Counted from the stretch's first letter, positions 51,725 through 63,426 are shown. The stretch is 64,000 nucleotides of DNA from Pycnopodia helianthoides (GCA_032158295.1 CM063255.1:8522094-8586093), one strand, 5' to 3'. Notes: generated from the letters alone by a model not told the origin. Numbers and translations are program-made.

Positions 51725-53222
51725 GTACATGTACATGCTGTAGCTGCAAGTTGGTGGTACTAGGCTTCCTGGTTGAAGCTAAAAGGATGTATTTTGAAAC
51801 ATCTTGCACTTTCTTTTAGTGGATTCTCTTTTGGAAAATCGCCCTACACGAGGACAGAGGGCCACTCGAGTTGAAGGAAAATAATAGTAAATTTAGAGGA
51901 AGATAAGACGCAGGTAGAGAGTTCGAAAGTGCAGCAGTACGGGGGGGGGGGGGCTGGCAGAACATCTCGCAGTTAGACTTTGGGACAGATACAGCGAAGG
52001 GATGGGAAGACGTGACAACACGTGTACTAAAAGTAAAACGAAAAGGGGAAAAAAAGACCCTCCTTCTTTTTTTTCAAAACGGCAGGACGCTAAACATGTT
52101 TTTTTTTATTTTTACCTTACCACAAACCCTTACCGGACAATGATCGTGGTGTTTTTATGTCCGCGTCTATTACAGACACGTATACGTTTCTTGTCTCATT
52201 TATTAGAAAACACATTCTCCAATCGTGTCGTTCTAATTAGTCCAGATTTTCTTTTCCTTTCCCGACCCTCCCTCTCGGGACTCAATTTGTCAGTGTCACC
52301 TTCCTAAAGCAATCTCATCTTGAAGCCCTATCTATTGGTGAGAAAATCCCCCAATTGTTGGTCCCCTCGGAACCACAAGAAAGCAACGGGATAAAGGCGA
52401 GGGGTTTGATACCGGTTTCAGGAAAGGGCCAACTGTTTCCAGATTAAGAGACAAAACTCAAAGTCCATGTTTTACAACATCAAGAAGAAAGGAAGAATTG
52501 AACGGGTTTTGTGTGTGTGGGGGGGTCGCTGATGGTCTCGTGAGAAGCGCTGGAATTCCTGTGCCCAGGGCTGACTTTTAGAGCCAGGAATTAAATCTCC
52601 ACCGAATGCGGAGGATTTTACGGTGTGCACAGAAACTGAAAGAGATGTTTGTCACCTTTTTTTTTAATATTCTGTTTACCACACGTGCATTGGTGGAAAA
52701 ATGTGGTGTCTTCGGCGGGGAACAATCGGCGGGGATTTTAGGCTTTTTTAAGGTCGTGGATTAACACCAAGAAACAAGGGGTATGATAATCGTTGTATTG
52801 ATCGCTCCTGCGGACGAACTCATACCGTGGACGGTGGTGGAACTAATGCATTTCTCGGTATACGGTGAGGTCGCGGTACAGTTGCGTCAAGCGAATTGAT
52901 GCAGAGCCTCTCTCGGCTTTTGTCTTTGCACGGTTATTTTATTGTCGAGGCTTCTTTGGTCATCAGATTAGCTTTCCTAATTGAGTTATACGGCTTCAGT
53001 GTGTGTGAGCGAGAGACGGCCTCGGTGGAAATTGTGGGCCCGTGTGTTTTGTCCTACGTGACCTATGATGTCATGAACAGTTTCCATACGTAAAAATAAA
53101 CAAATCTACATGAACTCTACTGATTTTGTAACCTTATCCATTGTAGCCCTTGCATCACTCGTGCATTTTTTTGCTGATAAGGAATCTACTTGTACACTAG
53201 TGTGTTTTGTGTTGTCATTTCA
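51725..53222. other. No gene seen
   Basis: 1.5 kb with G and T runs and short frames only. No exon or element recognised. Confidence 0.45.
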
Positions 53223-53340
53223 GCCTTTGAGAAAGATTCTGCCAGAGTCGAAACGTGAGGCCATTAACAAAATTTGTATGTCATAGAGTCATTTTGGTTC
53301 GGAAGCAGTTTTGAAACAGCTAATTCTATTGGATACATAA
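53223..53340 (+). mobile_element. Penelope-type 3' end remnant with degenerate hammerhead-like motif
   Basis: GCCT, TTGAGAA, A, stem GATTC, loop TGCCA, stem GAGTC, GAAA, CGTG, AGGC at 53223-53261, followed by TTGGTTCGGAAGCAGTTTTG and GAAACAGCTAATTCT as in 9605 and 7722. The core is mutated. Confidence 0.6.
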
Positions 53341-53392
53341 AGGTGACAGATGTGCGTGCTTTTGGCAGTCTCTGGTGCACATGCCACCACCA

Positions 53393-53655
53393 CTCCTGGG
53401 TCCGAATTGATCCGATTTCCGGGTATCAGGGGTTCCGGCCCCATTTCTGGGGCCCGACCCATGTCTGGGTCAGTTGTTTGACGCGGAATCTGTGTCAAAC
53501 TGACCCGAAATTGTGTCAAAATATCGCTAAATCCGAGTCAAAGTCCGAAAATTTTACCAGTTTCCGGGTCATCTTAAATCGGTCGGGTCCCCCTGCAAGT
53601 GGGTCACGGGTCCCTTGAGACCCGAAATCCGGGTCAATTTTTGTGACCCGGACAT
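53393..53655. repeat. GGGTCA-rich repeat (family F), copy 4
   Basis: Many GGGTCA and TGACCC half-sites, but the paired sites are imperfect (GTGTCA AAC TGACCC is one mismatch off). Confidence 0.62.
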
Positions 53656-53821
53656 TTAAAAAAATGTACCCCATTTCTTGTCCCTGGCTTTACTGAACCA
53701 AAGCCTCATGTCTTCTTCAGACCTGCTATTTCACGGAGGCAACGGAGGCAATTGCAACTATGCCAAAGGGTCCAACTTCATAAAGCTGTTCAGCAGAGAA
53801 GGGTGCTCAGTACATGTTCCT

Positions 53822-53919
53822 GGGGTCGAGTTCACAGAACTTTTCCTAACTTAGGACTAGTCCTAGGCAATGCTCTAGGACTAGTCCTAAGTTAGGAAGA
53901 GTTTTGTGAAATCGACCCC
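53822..53919. mobile_element. Palindromic foldback element, short copy
   Basis: GGGGTCGAGTTCACAGAACT to AAATCGACCCC, with the centre deleted. 98 bp. Confidence 0.82.
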
Positions 53920-54049
53920 TGCTACTTTAGCATGAATCAGCGGGGAACCAATTACACCCAATATACATTGACATAGTATTTTGGCTGGTATACTGTTTTT
54001 GCCGAGCAACATGTTTGGGCTGAGCAACTTGTCGGCTCGGGACAGTCCA

Positions 54050-54212
54050 GGGGTCGATTTCACAAAACTCTTCCTAACTTAGGACTAGTCCTAGGCAATG
54101 CTAAGAGATAGGACTAGTCCTGAAGTTAGGACCAGTACTTAGGACTAGTCCTATCTCTTAGCATTGCCTAGGACTAGTCCTAAGTTAGGAAGAGTTTTGT
54201 GAAATCGACCCC
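54050..54212. mobile_element. Palindromic foldback element, full copy
   Basis: GGGGTCGATTTCACAAAACT to AAATCGACCCC; the arms pair almost perfectly around AGTTAGGACCAGTACTTAGG. Confidence 0.88.
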
Positions 54213-54634
54213 AGGGGCAGATTTCACAAAGAGATAAGACTAGTCTTATCTGAAGTTAGGACCAGTAACTGGTCTTAACTTAAGACTAGTCCTATCTCTT
54301 AGCATTGCCTAGGACTAGTCCTAAGTTAGGAAGAGTTTTGTGAAATCGACCCCAGGGGCAGATTTCACAAAGAGATAAGACTAGTCTTATCTGAAGTTAG
54401 GACCAGTAACTGGTCTTAACTTAAGACTAGTCCTATCTCTTAGCATTGCCTAGGACTAGTCCTAAGTTAGGAAGAGTTTTGTGAAATCGACCCCAGGGGC
54501 AGATTTCACAGAAAGATAAGACTAGTCTTATCTGAAGTTAGGACCAGTAACTGGTCTTAACTTAAGACTAGTCCTATCTCTTAGCATTGCCTGGGACTAG
54601 TCCTAAGTTAGGAAGAGTTTTGTGAAATCGACCC
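54213..54634. repeat. Three tandem 141-bp units derived from the palindromic element
   Basis: Units end at 54353, 54494 and 54634, each starting CAGATTTCACA and ending GTTTTGTGAAATCGACCC. Each unit holds a right arm plus a shortened, diverged left arm, so the block would form a row of hairpins if transcribed. Confidence 0.88.
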
Positions 54635-55764
54635 TGAGCCTACGATTCGTGGACTGTTTCATGGCAAAATCTTTAGGGCAACACCGAGAAGGGGATCTGA
54701 GAGGGGACAAAAGCCCGCGACCCTGATATAGAGCTAAGCGATGGATTTACACGGTTCTCTGTCTTGCCCTTCAACCCCCCCCCCCCGCCCGAGAGGACTC
54801 GAGCAACCAACCGTTCAATGTGTTATTTCTAGCCGGCTAGTTTTCAGGGGAAGACCTGATCCGATCCGATGATGTCGGAGAGGCCGTACAAGTTCTGAGC
54901 GGGACACGCAGGTGAATTTATACACACGGGGACCCTAATTAGTTGACGGAGACTCGCCATTAGTAGAGTTATAGAAGGTTTATCTTGTCAGGTTGGATAT
55001 CAATCATTGGATGCTTGCATGCCTCCATGGCCGGATGACTGTAGTACACTTTATTTATATCAGTCTGCAGTTTCCATTAAAAAAAATGCCCATGGAAACT
55101 TTTGCTATGGGACTCTGGATGTAAGAACTACACTCCCCTCCCATTGACAGAAACTTTGGCCAAACAAAAATATGGTTGTGTTTCCTGTTGCACTGTGTTT
55201 CCTGTTTAAAACCAAATTAGGGTGGGGTAGAGATTTCTGGAGGAAGTCCCAACGCAGTTTCTATGGGTGGAAGACAATAATCCAAGATGAGACTGGATTC
55301 AGTACCACCACAGCTCTTCAATGTGACCACTTGGGTAACTGGTAGCACCTTTGAACAATTTTTGTTGATTTTGGCGCTATATAAATGTCTTCTGATTGGT
55401 TGAAGATCAGAGACGTACTGCAAAGCTGGCTTCCTCCTACGGTCAGAATGATCGGATAAGATGAGTGGGAAGGTGTAGGTGTTTTTTTCCTCTTGAGGTG
55501 TCGTGCAAGTACCAACATGGTGGCTTTATTTTATTGGCCGAGAAACAATTAAGATTTGAAGACGTAGTTAGAGGAAATAATCAAGTGGAAAAGTTAATTC
55601 AGGGGATTTAATGAAGGGAAGATGTTGTTTAATAATGCAAAGAATCATACAGACAAATTTCACATCTGACTTGCTGCAGACAAGGCCATCCAAGAAGAGT
55701 GCATCCCAAATTGTTTTGACGAACGTGGGCATTGTTGTCGATCGAAAAATGGACAAGTTCGTCC
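54635..55764. other. No gene seen
   Basis: No exon recognised. 55360-55400 (TTGATTTTGGCGCTATATAA) resembles the untranslated tail of the LINE at 4590-5084. Confidence 0.45.
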
Positions 55765-56066
55765 CGGCCAGGGTGTGTCGAGCAGTACGAGGTTGACCGC
55801 TCTCTCACCCTGGTATTGGATCATTTGCATATCCAACAATTTTGGATACGTATGCAAATTAGATTAGTCTGGCTGCTTTTCGAAATTCACATCTTCGTCA
55901 TGGTCTCGTGGTCCGGTACCAGATTTAATAGCCTGTTTGTACATTGGTTGCCGGCTGGCTGTTTTGACAAAGGTTAACATTTGGTTTTGTCCAATCACGG
56001 TCCGAGTAAGGAGTTTCCCTCCCAGGGTTTACTATTGTAAACATGGTTGGAAATACAGTAAACCAT
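55765..56066 (+). repeat. Dispersed repeat family L, copy 2
   Basis: Opposite orientation to 50640-50955. Shared blocks as described there, ending in GTTTACTATTGTAAACATGG, itself a palindrome. Confidence 0.75.
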
Positions 56067-56139
56067 GGAGACGAGGTTGAGATGTTCCTTTATAAACATC
56101 AAACGATTTGAATAAATTATGAGCGCTTCACCTGAAACG

Positions 56140-56305
56140 CATCAGCTTGGCTCGGTGGTTTCTTACCCCTGCCTTTCAGGCTCTGTGGAGCCCGGTTCGG
56201 TTCCCACCTCAGACCGGAGCCTTGCATCTGGATTGCAGTGTTATATCCCTACCCGATTGCGTGTATTTGGGGGTTTTCCCCCCCACATCTAAAACTAAGC
56301 ATTTC
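56140..56305 (+). repeat. SINE-like family B copy
   Basis: CTTGGCTCGGTGGTTTCTTA, then GGTTCGGTTCCCACC and GAGCCTTGCATCTGGATTGC, then CCCACATCTAAAACT. Confidence 0.7.
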
Positions 56306-56657
56306 TTCGTTTGTCTCATATCCATCGTGTTACTGGCGCTTGCGCTGTTGGGTGTGTCACTGAAATAAATCAAGAATGTTTGCGGTGACGCCATCTGCGC
56401 CGTGGCAAAGGCATTTTCTTTTGGAAGGGGGGGGGGGTTGCATTTCAAGTGACATTACAATCAATTCATTACCCACTACATGTATACTGACAGTACAAAA
56501 ATGACAAACACGAACATATTTTCGCTTCACTGTCGTCTGTATCATCTGTGTTTTAACGGACATGAACCTCATTTATTTTGCTCCCAGTGCCAGGTGACGC
56601 CAGTACGTACCTATAATGAGCTGCAATGGTTTTGATTAAAACCGGTGAATGCAACAA

Positions 56658-56697
56658 CTCGACGTTTCGACCTGCATACTTCATTTGTCTTCAGAAG
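56658..56697 (-). ncRNA. Weak hammerhead-like motif
   Basis: On the minus strand CTGAAGA is followed about 20 nt later by GTCGAAACGTCGAG. Core letters fit CTGANGA and GAAA, but stem II is poor and stem I only three pairs. It probably marks another Penelope-type end. Confidence 0.35.
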
Positions 56698-56719
56698 AAG
56701 ACGATTAAAAATGTTGCAA

Positions 56720-58027
56720 CAATTACAAAAGAGTGACGCACCATCTCCTTTAATTTGTACAGACGACCAGTCGTCCGTAAACCATCACGGACCAGACGGA
56801 TTGCATGACCTTATGTTGAGCGAGTTTTGGAGTGTCGGCACTGATTAACTGAACCAACCCCGTCAATTGGATGTCCGACAAATTGACATACACATTACCT
56901 GAAAAAAACCTCAAACGCTTAAGGCCCATTGAACAGTGGTAACAATAACGTAGGGCGCTTTTGGTACAATGTTTAAAATGCGCCTAATAACCGCTGTTTT
57001 TATTGCTTATTATTTGATGAACTTTTCGAGTGACATTCAAACCGAGGACTTACAACAAAAGGGACAATAGGTCCACGATTGCTTTCAAAAAGGAAAACAT
57101 GGGGTCCACGTTTGTCAGGACAAAGAGTTGAACAAAGGAGGGTCCACGATTAGAGGTCATTACACACTGTGTTGTGTGGGGCGGGGGGGCGGGGGGGGGG
57201 CTCGATTAGCCGGGTCTCTATTTGTTTTATTCATGTATTTAAAATTTGTCTGGTGATGAAACCAAGGGGCTCTTCAACTGCGACTAGCACCGTGAACCGT
57301 AGGCCTGATGATAGTTGTGGAGGAAGATAGTGAACAGCTTCTCAGTTTTACTTGTTGTGGTGCCTCAAGCAGGGACAAACTTACGTAATGAGGGAGGGAC
57401 TGAAAGAAACTATCCTTTTTTTTTAAAGGCTTCGTTTGAGGTGAAATTGAATCGGGGTCCACAGAGGTGAAAGGCAGGGCAAGATTCTAAGCCATAAGCC
57501 ACCGGGTCATAACCTACACATGAATATTTTAAACAAATCGTCCAAACACAATTCGAGCATTTCATCAAATTATATGGTCACGTTTTTCGTGAAGACCACA
57601 ACAATCAGATTGTGTTTTTGCCCCCTCCCCGTCTAGAAGCTCCAAGATTTGCCGGGCCTATAATTCACCTTTATGGTTTCTTTTTACTCCTTCGGATAGA
57701 TGAAATCTGTCCAAAACAGCTCGTGGTGGATGTACAAGGTGTTGTAGTTGTCTGCTGGGCGATTTTCTGACCGAGAGCGCACGGAAATAGAGTGGCTCGA
57801 TTACTGCTTTATTACCTGGGTTATTTACCACTTGCTTCTTGGGGCAGAAGATATTTCGTTAAAACGAGGGAGACGACAAAAGGGAAGTGTACATGCGGAC
57901 GTGTTGTGTTAACAAAAAAACAAGCTTTTTAATCCGCAAGCAAGGTCGTTTGTAACAATTACAACTTCCGTATATTGCTGTCTCTCTGTTATGAAACAGT
58001 TCGTTGTGGTAATTGGCAGTGTTGCAT
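56720..58027. other. No gene seen; one reverse SINE fragment
   Basis: 57440-57510 holds a reverse family B head (GGGTCCACAGAGGTGAAAGG). A G-rich run lies at 57178-57200. No exon recognised. Confidence 0.45.
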
Positions 58028-58320
58028 AATCAAGTACTTTTCAGTCGAGTATCAAGTACTGCCGAGTACTACTGTGGCCAAGTAGTACTCAAGTACAAGT
58101 ACTTGGGCCATTGAGTATGAGTACAAGTGTCCAAGTACCAAGTATTGTGATATCCGAGTATCGAGTCAAACAGGCCGAGTAGTACTCGAGTACGAGTACT
58201 TGGGCCATCGAGTACGAGTACAAGTGTCCGAGTACCAAGTATTCTGATACCCGAGTACCAAGTCCAACAGCCGAGTACCACGTACTGGTATCTCTGTCTG
58301 GAGTATAAGTACAAATACTG
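58028..58320. repeat. GAGTAC/AAGTAC-rich repeat, main block
   Basis: Dozens of degenerate GAGTACNAGTACTTG words. Two segments of about 110 bp, each with AAGTACTTGGGCCAT and TGTCCRAGTACCAAGTATT, are tandem copies. Confidence 0.82.
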
Positions 58321-58417
58321 CCAAAAAAATAAGGTGTCAACACGTTTGTTGTTGCTTAATTCTAGACGACATTATGTGCTCGCGTGTACACATGTATACA
58401 TGAAGCACATGTATAAC

Positions 58418-58552
58418 ATTGGTAATTGTCAACGACCGGTATCCGCACGTTATGTGACCCAACATACACATGAAATAACAAGCTTGTGAAGGTTTAAGCT
58501 CAATCGATCATCGGAGCCACGAGAAAATAGTGGAAAACACCATATAGACCTC
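58418..58552 (+). mobile_element. MITE family D, left-half fragment
   Basis: CATTGGTAATTGTCAACGAC onward; truncated at about 58552, where GAGTAC sequence resumes. Confidence 0.65.
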
Positions 58553-58554
58553 GC

Positions 58555-58660
58555 CGAGTACAAGTATTTCGCTAGCCGAGTACGAGTACGAGTATACGAG
58601 TACCATCAAAACGGTACGAGTACTGAGTACAAGTAAACGATACGAGTACCATCAAAATCG
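58555..58660. repeat. GAGTAC-rich repeat, second block
   Basis: Same words as 58028-58320 (GAGTACGAGTACGAGTATAC). Confidence 0.75.
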
Positions 58661-58840
58661 TAAGCCTCAACCGCCTAAGAACTGGTTACGAACGATGCAG
58701 AGTCCTAATGCACAGGTGGGGCTTTGGAGATAAACGAACTGGTGTGAATGCGGCCAGGAACAGACCATGGAGCACCTGCTAGTCTGCCCACTCCTGCCAG
58801 AAGCACTGGACCGGACTTGTGTAGTGAATCGATAAGAAGA
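58640..58840 (+). pseudogene. LINE reverse transcriptase C-terminal fragment
   Basis: Reads SLNRLRTGYERCRVLMHRWG then FGDKRT and, after a one-base frame change, CECGQEQTMEHLLVCPLLPE. The pattern R-LRTG-x-x-C, then C-x-CG-x-x-QT-x-EH-LL-x-CP is the zinc-binding tail of many LINE proteins. GAGTAC-rich sequence lies on both sides, so the fragment is probably nested in that repeat. Confidence 0.72.
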
Positions 58841-58849
58841 TCAAATTGG

Positions 58850-58950
58850 TACTCAAGTACAAGTACGAGTATACGAGTACCATCTAAACGGTACTCGAGT
58901 AGTACGCAAGTACGAGTACTGAGTACGAGTATACGGTACTCGAGTAGTAC
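58850..58950. repeat. GAGTAC-rich repeat, third block
   Basis: CTCAAGTACAAGTACGAGTA onward. It is followed by an inverted CGAACGAAGATTTTTTTCGT type hairpin at about 58953-59020. Confidence 0.72.
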
Positions 58951-59020
58951 TTCGAACGAAGATTTTTTTCGTTCGGAAGAATTTTTCTTCCCGTTCGCAC
59001 GAAGATTGTTTTCGTTCAAG

Positions 59021-59361
59021 CAAAGATTTTGTCTAGATTTTTGTACCCACCTATGTCCTCTTAAAAGCTCCGTACGATCGGGATCACTACTGCGGCCACA
59101 AAATGCCAAGAAAATAAGAGGACGGTGGCTCCCTGCAATGCCCCCTCCCAAAATAAAAGCATGACCCCATCACTGACACAAACCCATTCCCCTATGGCCC
59201 CCACTTGAAAGTAATGCCCCCTGTGCCCCCCTTCCTGGCTACGCCCATCCAAGATTATTGTGATGTTGACGTCAGGTGAATTGGGTCAATAGCTTCGTAC
59301 ATGGAAAAGTCTTACCATGGCTATCTTTCCAATAACATTTGTATATATTTATGAAAAACGA
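59021..59361. other. No gene seen
   Basis: Spacer without recognised features. Confidence 0.4.
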
Positions 59362-59952
59362 CTTTAAGGCAGTGAATACTTTTGGCAGTTACTCAAGAAA
59401 TACATTACCGTAAAAACTTATTTGGTAAGGAGCACCTGGGCCCAATTTCATGGAGCTGCTTAAGTAAACAATTTGCTTAAGCACGAAAATAGCTTGCTTA
59501 TTTTACACATGTTACTGGCCAAAATTTCATGCCTTATACATTGCTTCTGACTGGTATTTAGCTGTTGTTTACTTAGCATAACAATTGAGTGTATAGTCTT
59601 GGCCGGTAGTCTGATTTTTCTAAGCAATGATTTTTTTGCTTAAGCAAAATTTTCTGCTTAAGCAGCTCCATGAAATTGGGCCCTGAGAGCTGCTGATAGT
59701 GTAAAACATTATTAGAAACGACTCCCTTCGAAATAAATGTAGTTTTTGAGAAAGGGGTAATTTCTCACTAAAATATTTGGATCAGGCACACAATTCTATG
59801 CAACATTGTTTTTTCTTTCATTATTTTCTTGCAACTTCGATGACCAATTGAGCCCAAATTTTCACAGGTGTGTTATTTTATGTACATGTTGGGATACACG
59901 AAGTGAGGATACCGGTCTTTGACAATTACCAAAAGTATATCCTGACTTTAGA
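59362..59952 (-). mobile_element. MITE family D, reverse copy interrupted by a nested MITE
   Basis: Begins CTTTAAGGCAGTGAATACTT and ends GGTCTTTGACAATTACCAAA then AGTATATCCTGACTTTAGAG. Removing 59438-59683 restores a body of the usual length. Confidence 0.83.
59438..59683. mobile_element. MITE family E, clean copy nested in family D
   Basis: GGGCCCAATTTCATGGAGCT then GCTTAAG at the left is matched perfectly by CTTAAGCAGCTCCATGAAAT then TGGGCCC at the right. CTG stands on both sides if the ends are taken as GGCCCAAT, suggesting a 3-bp duplication. Confidence 0.88.
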
Positions 59953-61174
59953 GTATAACAACCTATGTAAAGCAGACATGTATGCACTGGTAACACAGTG
60001 GCGGGCTAGTTACGTCACGGCCGAGCATGTGGCTCAGCCTCCGTCCGTCTGTCTGAAGCCCCGTACCAAAAAAGCGAACGTTTTCAAAATGAATGACGTG
60101 GTTTCGAAGATGCTCTGTGTCACACCAACGGTGTGTCCCATCACGCTTCTTGCATAGACTGTAACGTGAATGATCGTGCATTGACTTGACGTACAAGATT
60201 GTGTGTTTTAATATTCGGTACCTTGTGGAGATCGTGGACAAAACAAAAAAGGGAAAGCAAAAGGTCTCCATAGGGGAATTCTAAAGACTGGGGTGCTTCA
60301 CAAGGAATTTGTGTGTACAAAGGATGTTAAGGACAGGAACAAAAGAAAGAACAAAAGATGTCTCCACAGGGATGTAAACAATCGAATTTTGTTTTTGTTT
60401 TTTCCGGTGTTGTATTATCAGTAATACAAAGGAGTAACCCTCAATGGGGAAAAACAAAATTCAAAAAGAATTTTCCATAAATAGCTTTCTGTACACAGTC
60501 TGGAATTATTCCTTTGAGTTCTACCGACCACTGCAAGGGTTGGATGACCTGGAATTACAACGGGGATGAACAACACCGGTGTCAATGAAATTGTAATTCT
60601 CTGTGTCTGGTGTCGTGAACAATGCGTCTGCGTGGAGCTGGGCGAGAAAAAAAACAAGATCCGCTGAACCGAAAAGATGAAGTTAGATCCTAGATTTGTT
60701 TTTTTTCCTTGTCTCTCTATCTCTCTCTCTCTTAAATGAATCTTAAAGGCAATGTGAATCACATTGTTTTCTGTTGTTTGACTCTGTAATGCGGGGCTTT
60801 AGATTTGTTAAATCGAACGGTGAATACTTTTTGTACGGGGGACACAGTGCATTTAATAACCCGTGTAAAATGCGGTTGGACAAAACACTGGGATATTGAA
60901 GTGGTTATCGATGATTGGGTTTGTTCCGGTGAGTGGTCTGATTTAGCCTGTCCATCAACCATTCAGTCGATCGATCAATCGGTCAATAAGACGAGCCATC
61001 AATTAGTCGGTTCGTTTATCAATCCAGAACTGAGTACGGTGATCAATACGTAATCCATCAGGTGATGTGAGAGTTATATATCATTTTGCATTGTGGAATG
61101 GGGTGATATTATGGCTGATATCAACTGAGATATAACTGCTGCTCAGAAAAACGAACCGTCATCAACGTGGAGAT
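59953..61174. other. No gene seen
   Basis: No exon recognised. A (CT)n run is at about 60713-60733, and a stretch of degenerate TCGATCAATC words is at 60965-61045. Confidence 0.45.
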
Positions 61175-61553
61175 TAAAAGGCAGGATATATAGTAATTAT
61201 CAAAGACAACCACTTGGTGTATCCCATCATATGCGTAAATTGACGAACCTGTGAAAATATGAGCTCCATTGGTCATCGAAGTTGCAAGAAGATAATTAAA
61301 GAAAAACCACCCATGTTGCATAGAATTGTGTGCTTTCAGATTCCTAAAAAAAAAGGCTTCGTGCCTGAAGCTTTTTTCAGATTCAAATATTTCAGTGAGA
61401 AATGACCTCTTTCTCAAAAACTACATTACTTCAGAGCGAGTCGCTTCTCACAATGTGTTATACTATCAGCAGCTCTCATGTGCTCCTTACCAAGTAAGTT
61501 TTTATGGTAATGTATTTCTTGAGTATTTACCAAAAGTATCCACTGCCTTTAAA
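61175..61553 (+). mobile_element. MITE family D, full copy
   Basis: TAAAAGGCAGGATATATAGT at the left, CCAAAAGTATCCACTGCCTT then TAAA at the right, and the same body as 21791 including GGTCATCGAAGTTGCAAGAA. Confidence 0.8.
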
Positions 61554-61724
61554 CCCACATATTCTTCCCTGAATTCGCCTTCGTCGTCCAACCGTTTGGG
61601 AGAGCTTTGAGTGTTCGGGGAAAATCACCAAGTAAAATATTTTGAATGGTGTCTGGTTGACATGCATTGTTAAGTTCAGGTTTTATCCACGGACTTGGAA
61701 AAAGACAATTTTAAATAAAGTGGG

Positions 61725-62030
61725 GCAGATGTCACATGGAGTGCTTTGACGAATTGGGAATTTGCAAATGGGTATCATGGAAGAGTCTGACATAGTGCAT
61801 GGCTAATTGGGAATCGGTGAATGGGCATCATGGAAGAGTCTGACATGTCACACGGAGTGATTTGGCGAATTGGGAATCCGTAAACGGGTATCGTGGAAGA
61901 GTCTGACATGTCACACGGAGTGCATTGCAAGTTAGGAAACTGTAAATGGGCATCATGAAAGAGTCAGTCACTTGGAGTGCTTTGGCGAATTGGGAATCCG
62001 TGAATGGCTATCATGGAAGAGTCTGACATG
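61725..62030. repeat. Degenerate tandem repeat, unit about 57-68 bp, five copies
   Basis: Each unit carries CGAATTGGGAATCCGT, ATGGGTATCATGGAAGAGTC and TGACATGTCACACGGAGTGC or close variants. Confidence 0.85.
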
Positions 62031-62449
62031 AACAACCTTATGCGTGCGGACGTGAACAAGAAAACAGCATCACATTTTCAACGTCATATTTCGCATAAAC
62101 TGGGGGGGGGGGGGGTGAGGCGACCGGGGTGTTTGAGGTGCGGATTTGCTCTCGTTACCATAGGATCCACAACTTGCGGCTGCCATGCAATAAATAAGAG
62201 GGGTAAATTACAAAGGAAAGAGTGATCAATAATGACAAAAATTATTATTTACGGTGTCACGGTGTACCTTGTGAGGGGTCTTTTATGGGACACATGAAGG
62301 CGTTTTTTTGACCCATTTGGGGCTTTTATTTTGTTGAGGTCTTGAAAAAAACAGGTGTTTGAATACACGCTGCGTAATGGGGTTACGTGTTATCAATTAA
62401 TGTATCGATATCAGCAACACATTGGAGAGTCATTCCATTGTGTAGTCTA
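62031..62449. other. No gene seen
   Basis: Spacer with a G run at about 62102. Confidence 0.4.
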
Positions 62450-63426
62450 ATAGCGTTCTTGGTGTTGTGGTGTGTTGTGCTTGTCAGACAGAATATCTTT
62501 ATTTGAAAACGGCGTGAGCCCGGGAACGTTTCTGTATCGGACTTTACTACCAGCTTCACTAGAAACTCTTGAGGGCGCCCTTCGCGTCGGATGGAACAGA
62601 CGATTACTACTTACTAGCTCACATGGTTTCAACAGCCATTGAGCTCCAACGATATTTTGAGCATTTCTCCTATAAATACACCACTTTTAATCCTTATCCT
62701 TCGATGTAGAGTACACACTTTAGTTCCCTAGACACCCCGGAACCACAGTCATGTAAGTAGTCATAGTTTTTCTAGGCTTATTTTTATAATAACTTGGTAA
62801 ATAACAAGTTTTCCGGAGCCTTTAGATTTTCACCGTATTTTATGATGTTATTGTGCCTCGCTCAGTTTTTCACCCACATCCGTCCAGAATCAGCCGGTTT
62901 TCTCTCATTATCTCAGACTATTGGATTTCCTTATTGTTTAGATATTTCCAATCCTTGTTCCCACTGCATAAATTAGTGTATTTCTGCCATTCTCATAGTG
63001 TATTTAAAAGTAAATGAGCAATACCTGTTTTTAACCGTAAAACAAGACCCCACGTGACCTAGGTATTGGAGCGATCCCTGTATTTAAGGTTTTGGCTGTT
63101 TTCTTAAAGGTACTACAGTTTTCAAGGATTTTTGTGACTTTAGTTGTTTTTTCACATAAATATCGTTAGTTGTTGAGATGTAAACAAAGGTTTTCTATGC
63201 TCTTTTTTGCTACAGTTCACCGTGGAAATAAAGTTTGAATTGGAATCCGAAGCGCTGACCTTTGGCCATTGTTATTCTTATTTCTGCGGTTGAGACTCTC
63301 TGGTCGAACTAAAGCTAGCGCTCCCTTGGAGCTACGCATTTGCAGAAGCCAGAACAGTGAAATGACTGTGACCACTACATGTGCTTGTGACTACATCTGA
63401 ATCAGAAAAAGGACTTTCACGACACG
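62450..63426 (+). promoter_or_regulatory. Possible LTR and leader of a BEL/Pao-type element
   Basis: Upstream of the gag-like frame lie a TATA-like TATAAATA at 62671 and an AATAAA at 63227-63232. This spacing would suit an LTR in which transcription starts after the first signal and ends after the second. I could not fix the LTR ends or the primer binding site, since the partner LTR is outside the window. TGGTCGAACTAAAG at about 63300 is a possible primer binding site. Confidence 0.35.

Noticed and set aside
58705..59164. Overlapping frames of 138 and 148 codons on opposite strands
   Set aside because: Both cross GAGTAC repeats and the LINE fragment; the real coding relic is the short LINE tail in another frame.
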